NCBI RefSeq assembly: GCF_049331405.1
Contig: NZ_CP186274.1
Span: forward strand, 2,294,001 to 2,358,000
Reading direction: 5' to 3'
Length of the DNA: 64,000 bases
Source of the DNA: PoT sp049331405
GTDB lineage: Bacteria > Planctomycetota > Planctomycetia > Isosphaerales > Isosphaeraceae
Position 1 is the first letter of the stretch, and each line of letters opens with the position of its first letter. The position numbers were made by a program, and so were the translations under genes. Of the stretch, positions 61,838 through 64,000 are shown one piece after another. The notes beneath the pieces are model-generated. The model searched no databases and was not told the DNA's origin. It saw nothing but the letters and a program-made list of their open reading frames with translations.

Positions 61838-64000
61838 CTATTGATCCCACGATAAACGGCGCGCAAGCTCTAAACGGGGCCTGCGTCGAGCCTCTGCAAG
61901 CCAAGCATGTCCAATGGCTGACGCCTCGGCGGCTCCGAGTGCATTGACGCCAAAAAACCTCGGAAAAAAGGTTGTAAATATCTTTGCGATTACGATGCCA
62001 TGCGGCAAGATGAGGAGCCGTTCCATGATTTTAATCAGCACCGCTTGTCGAGTCTCAGGCAATGGCGCTTCCTTATAAACCGCCAGAAGCATCGAAGCAG
62101 CGAGAACAAGGATCAGGTCCGGCGACATCGTCGCGTTAACGAAACGTTCAAGCACCTTGTTCAGTGGCCATTTTACGGGATCCCATTTCGACAGTGAGCC
62201 CGCTTTGGCCAGCACAAAGGGATTGAATGTGGTGGCCTGATAGTCCAAAGCCATAAGCTTTGCGCTCACAACCAAATATTCCTCAGGATCGACGAAGCCT
62301 TGCTTGACCGCATGCTCGACGACGACCTGTGTCCAAACCCGGCGTACCGAAAACTCATTGCTTCCAATGAACGCAACCGCAAGATCATCGGACCAGAGCA
62401 CATGCCCTGGCTGCCTGGCGAGCAGCATGCTTTCGACACCATGCTGGCCGAACCCGGAGATGAGTTGATCGCGCATTACTGGGTCTAGGGATGCTAGATC
62501 CGGACAACCTCGTACCTCGCACACAGAAAGAACGGACCGAACAAGCGTGGCGAGCGCGTCGGCCTCGGCTTTCATCGTTTCTTCGGAGTACCGTTCGAAG
62601 TAATAACCTTGTCCTGTCCTACCAAAGTGGCCGCTTCCCTGCCGTTTCGTGGTGACGTTCTCTAGTGCGGACCGTAGTTCATGAGCCGTGCTCTGCGAGA
62701 TGACGAGTTTCCCCCGCCACCTGGCCAGCAAGCCCGCCGACTCCAACAGGGAAATGGAGCCAATCGCCGTGAGATCCAGCACGAGCGTGTTGCACGACGC
62801 CAGAGCCTCCAGCGCGAGATCGTGCTCATCCTCCCTTCCCTGAGTGCAGCGAACCGGAAGATCGGGCTGCAATACCACGTGGTAGAGTACCTGAAACGGA
62901 TCGGCTCCCACGATCTCAGCGAGCAGGTGTAAAGGGATGAGCTGAGTTCTGTAGATCTTCTCCGCGTCGTGAATTCGCTCGTAGCGAAGGTCAGCCACCA
63001 TCTTCATATCGGTCAAATCGGGGATTTCTTGACCCGTCCTTTCGTCCTTAGAAAGCACGCGAAACAGTTGGATGAACGGCTGATCCGGAAACCGGACTTG
63101 CCAGCTCTCCATGATCTCATGAAGCCTATAGAGGTATTTGCTCTTGATTTCTTTAATCGTCGCAGTGCGGTCCCTGGCGCTCGTCTTGCTGAGCACAACG
63201 CTCTCGCCGACACACTTTCCTTCGAAGCTTTTGGCGAGAGGGTGAATTGGGGAGTATTCGTTTAATTCAGGCCGTGGATTTGGCGAATCCTCTATGACCA
63301 CCCAGCGGTCTCTGCCGCCATCTTCCGTGTAACAGACGGCCACGCCGGGGCCGGCTTGGGACGGCTCCTTAATCTCCAGAACCTGCGAGGCTGGCGAGAA
63401 AAAGACCATGATCAGCGCGGCGTTCGCATCGGGATGGTCGAAATGGCGACGGACCAGCTCATAAGCGTAGTTCAAGGCTGCGTTAGGATCCCCTCGCAGA
63501 CGCAAAATTTCAACCGCAATGGCGCCGCCTGTTGCCGTTACTTCATCCAAGGTAGGAAGAGCATCCGGTCTCGCGTCGATCAAATCCGGCCGATGCCACT
63601 TCAGCCCGAGGTGCGAGAGCCTGAGTCGCGCATCCCTGTCGTCGGGGTTGTTTTTAAGATGTGACCGCAGTAACGCCACGGCCCCATCAAGATCGAACAT
63701 GCCCAGCACCTCGGCTTCTTTGAAGAGCAACCAAGTGTCCTGGATTCCTCCTTCTCGCGCGTCCCTGGCCACGTTCAGGATGATGTCGTACTGTTGGACT
63801 CGTTCGGCACATCGCACGAGGTGACGCACATCGTTGCCGTATGCGGTGTTTCGCGTGATCCTCTGCCAGAGGGGTAGGGCGTCCTTGTGCTTCTCCAACC
63901 TACCTAGCTGGAGTGCGAGGGCTCGAATTGACAGTTCGTGGGTGCTACTATCAACTTTCTTCAATGCGTCGTCGGCGGCCGTCACCGAGCCCTGGAAGTC
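61838..64000 (-). CDS. TPR-GreAB-C-PIN conflict-system protein (N-terminus outside window)
   Basis: The frame is open to the window end, so the N-terminus is missing; a GTG at 63985 is internal. Over 715 residues are visible. First come TPR-like helices (LEKHKDALPLWQRITRNTA; DLDGAVALLRSHLKNNPDDRDA). Then about nt 63265-63190 a GreA/GreB C-terminal-like segment (YSPIHPLAKSFEGKCVGESVVL). Then about nt 62830-62350 a PIN-type nuclease region (CNTLVLDLTAIGSISLLESAG; HELRSAL; VLWSDDLAVAF). This order matches the TPR-GreAB-C-PIN architecture, for which Pfam has a dedicated PIN family and which has been proposed as a conflict (defence) system. RNase action on target RNA is inferred. Confidence 0.8.
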   Translation of the reverse strand, partial: DFQGSVTAADDALKKVDSSTHELSIRALALQLGRLEKHKDALPLWQRITRNTAYGNDVRHLVRCAERVQQYDIILNVARDAREGGIQDTWLLFKEAEVLGMFDLDGAVALLRSHLKNNPDDRDARLRLSHLGLKWHRPDLIDARPDALPTLDEVTATGGAIAVEILRLRGDPNAALNYAYELVRRHFDHPDANAALIMVFFSPASQVLEIKEPSQAGPGVAVCYTEDGGRDRWVVIEDSPNPRPELNEYSPIHPLAKSFEGKCVGESVVLSKTSARDRTATIKEIKSKYLYRLHEIMESWQVRFPDQPFIQLFRVLSKDERTGQEIPDLTDMKMVADLRYERIHDAEKIYRTQLIPLHLLAEIVGADPFQVLYHVVLQPDLPVRCTQGREDEHDLALEALASCNTLVLDLTAIGSISLLESAGLLARWRGKLVISQSTAHELRSALENVTTKRQGSGHFGRTGQGYYFERYSEETMKAEADALATLVRSVLSVCEVRGCPDLASLDPVMRDQLISGFGQHGVESMLLARQPGHVLWSDDLAVAFIGSNEFSVRRVWTQVVVEHAVKQGFVDPEEYLVVSAKLMALDYQATTFNPFVLAKAGSLSKWDPVKWPLNKVLERFVNATMSPDLILVLAASMLLAVYKEAPLPETRQAVLIKIMERLLILPHGIVIAKIFTTFFPRFFGVNALGAAEASAIGHAWLAEARRRPRLELARRLSWDQ

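Noticed and set aside
1..64000. CRISPR array
   Set aside because: No series of regularly spaced identical repeats with unique spacers of suitable length, and no cas-like gene.

Overview
The window looks like a chromosomal segment of a high-GC planctomycete, most likely of the Isosphaeraceae type. This is inferred from a DUF1559 protein with a type IV pilin-like N-terminus and H-X9-DG tail, a Cys-rich secreted protein and a DUF1573-like protein in one operon, a secreted sulfatase, a giant RTX/lectin surface protein, and the small-protein families present. No search was run, so the taxon is an inference. Much of the window is accessory DNA: I count six intact or reconstructable IS elements outside 54.7-61.5 kb, a three-level nest of elements inside it, and several decayed transposases.

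Layout. 1-9.3 kb: the 3' end of a giant repeat surface protein and a conserved protein of unknown function. 9.5-17.9 kb: an IS630 remnant, a fatty acid desaturase, a decayed signalling locus (CheB tail, broken hybrid kinase) next to an intact CheY-like protein, an RRM RNA-binding protein, a DUF3467 protein and small hypotheticals. 18-22.5 kb: membrane proteins, including a relative of a gene at 39 kb. 22.6-28.6 kb: a sulfatase, then a four-gene operon (peroxiredoxin, DinB-like, disulfide oxidoreductase, MBL hydrolase) divergent from a TetR regulator with a palindrome between them. 28.6-34.8 kb: a divergent DoxX/HxlR pair broken up by four IS insertions, whose ancestral sequence can be rebuilt from the target duplications. 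35-44.3 kb: small plus-strand genes, a tRNA-Ser, and a minus-strand cluster with a VirD4/TraG-type coupling ATPase, a ParB-like protein and several membrane or coiled-coil proteins. 44.9-49.7 kb: an IS5 element and remnant, a TPR-sulfotransferase, and a third copy of the IS seen at 28.6 and 33.3 kb. 49.8-54 kb: the DUF1573/DUF1559 secreted-protein operon. 54-61.5 kb: the nested mobile elements. 61.8 kb to the end: most of a TPR-GreAB-C-PIN protein.

The most notable finding is at 54.7-61.5 kb. An IS4-type element (11-bp target duplication) is split by a 5.3-kb insertion flanked by a 4-bp repeat. That insertion carries a large serine recombinase gene, which is itself split by a second 2.56-kb serine-recombinase element, again with a 4-bp repeat. 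Removing each insert in turn restores an exact open reading frame: 445 codons for the IS4 transposase and 740 for the outer recombinase. The two recombinase elements share an 18-bp terminal sequence and a small accessory ORF that overlaps the recombinase start by 14 nt in both. They look like two members of one compact mobile-element family.
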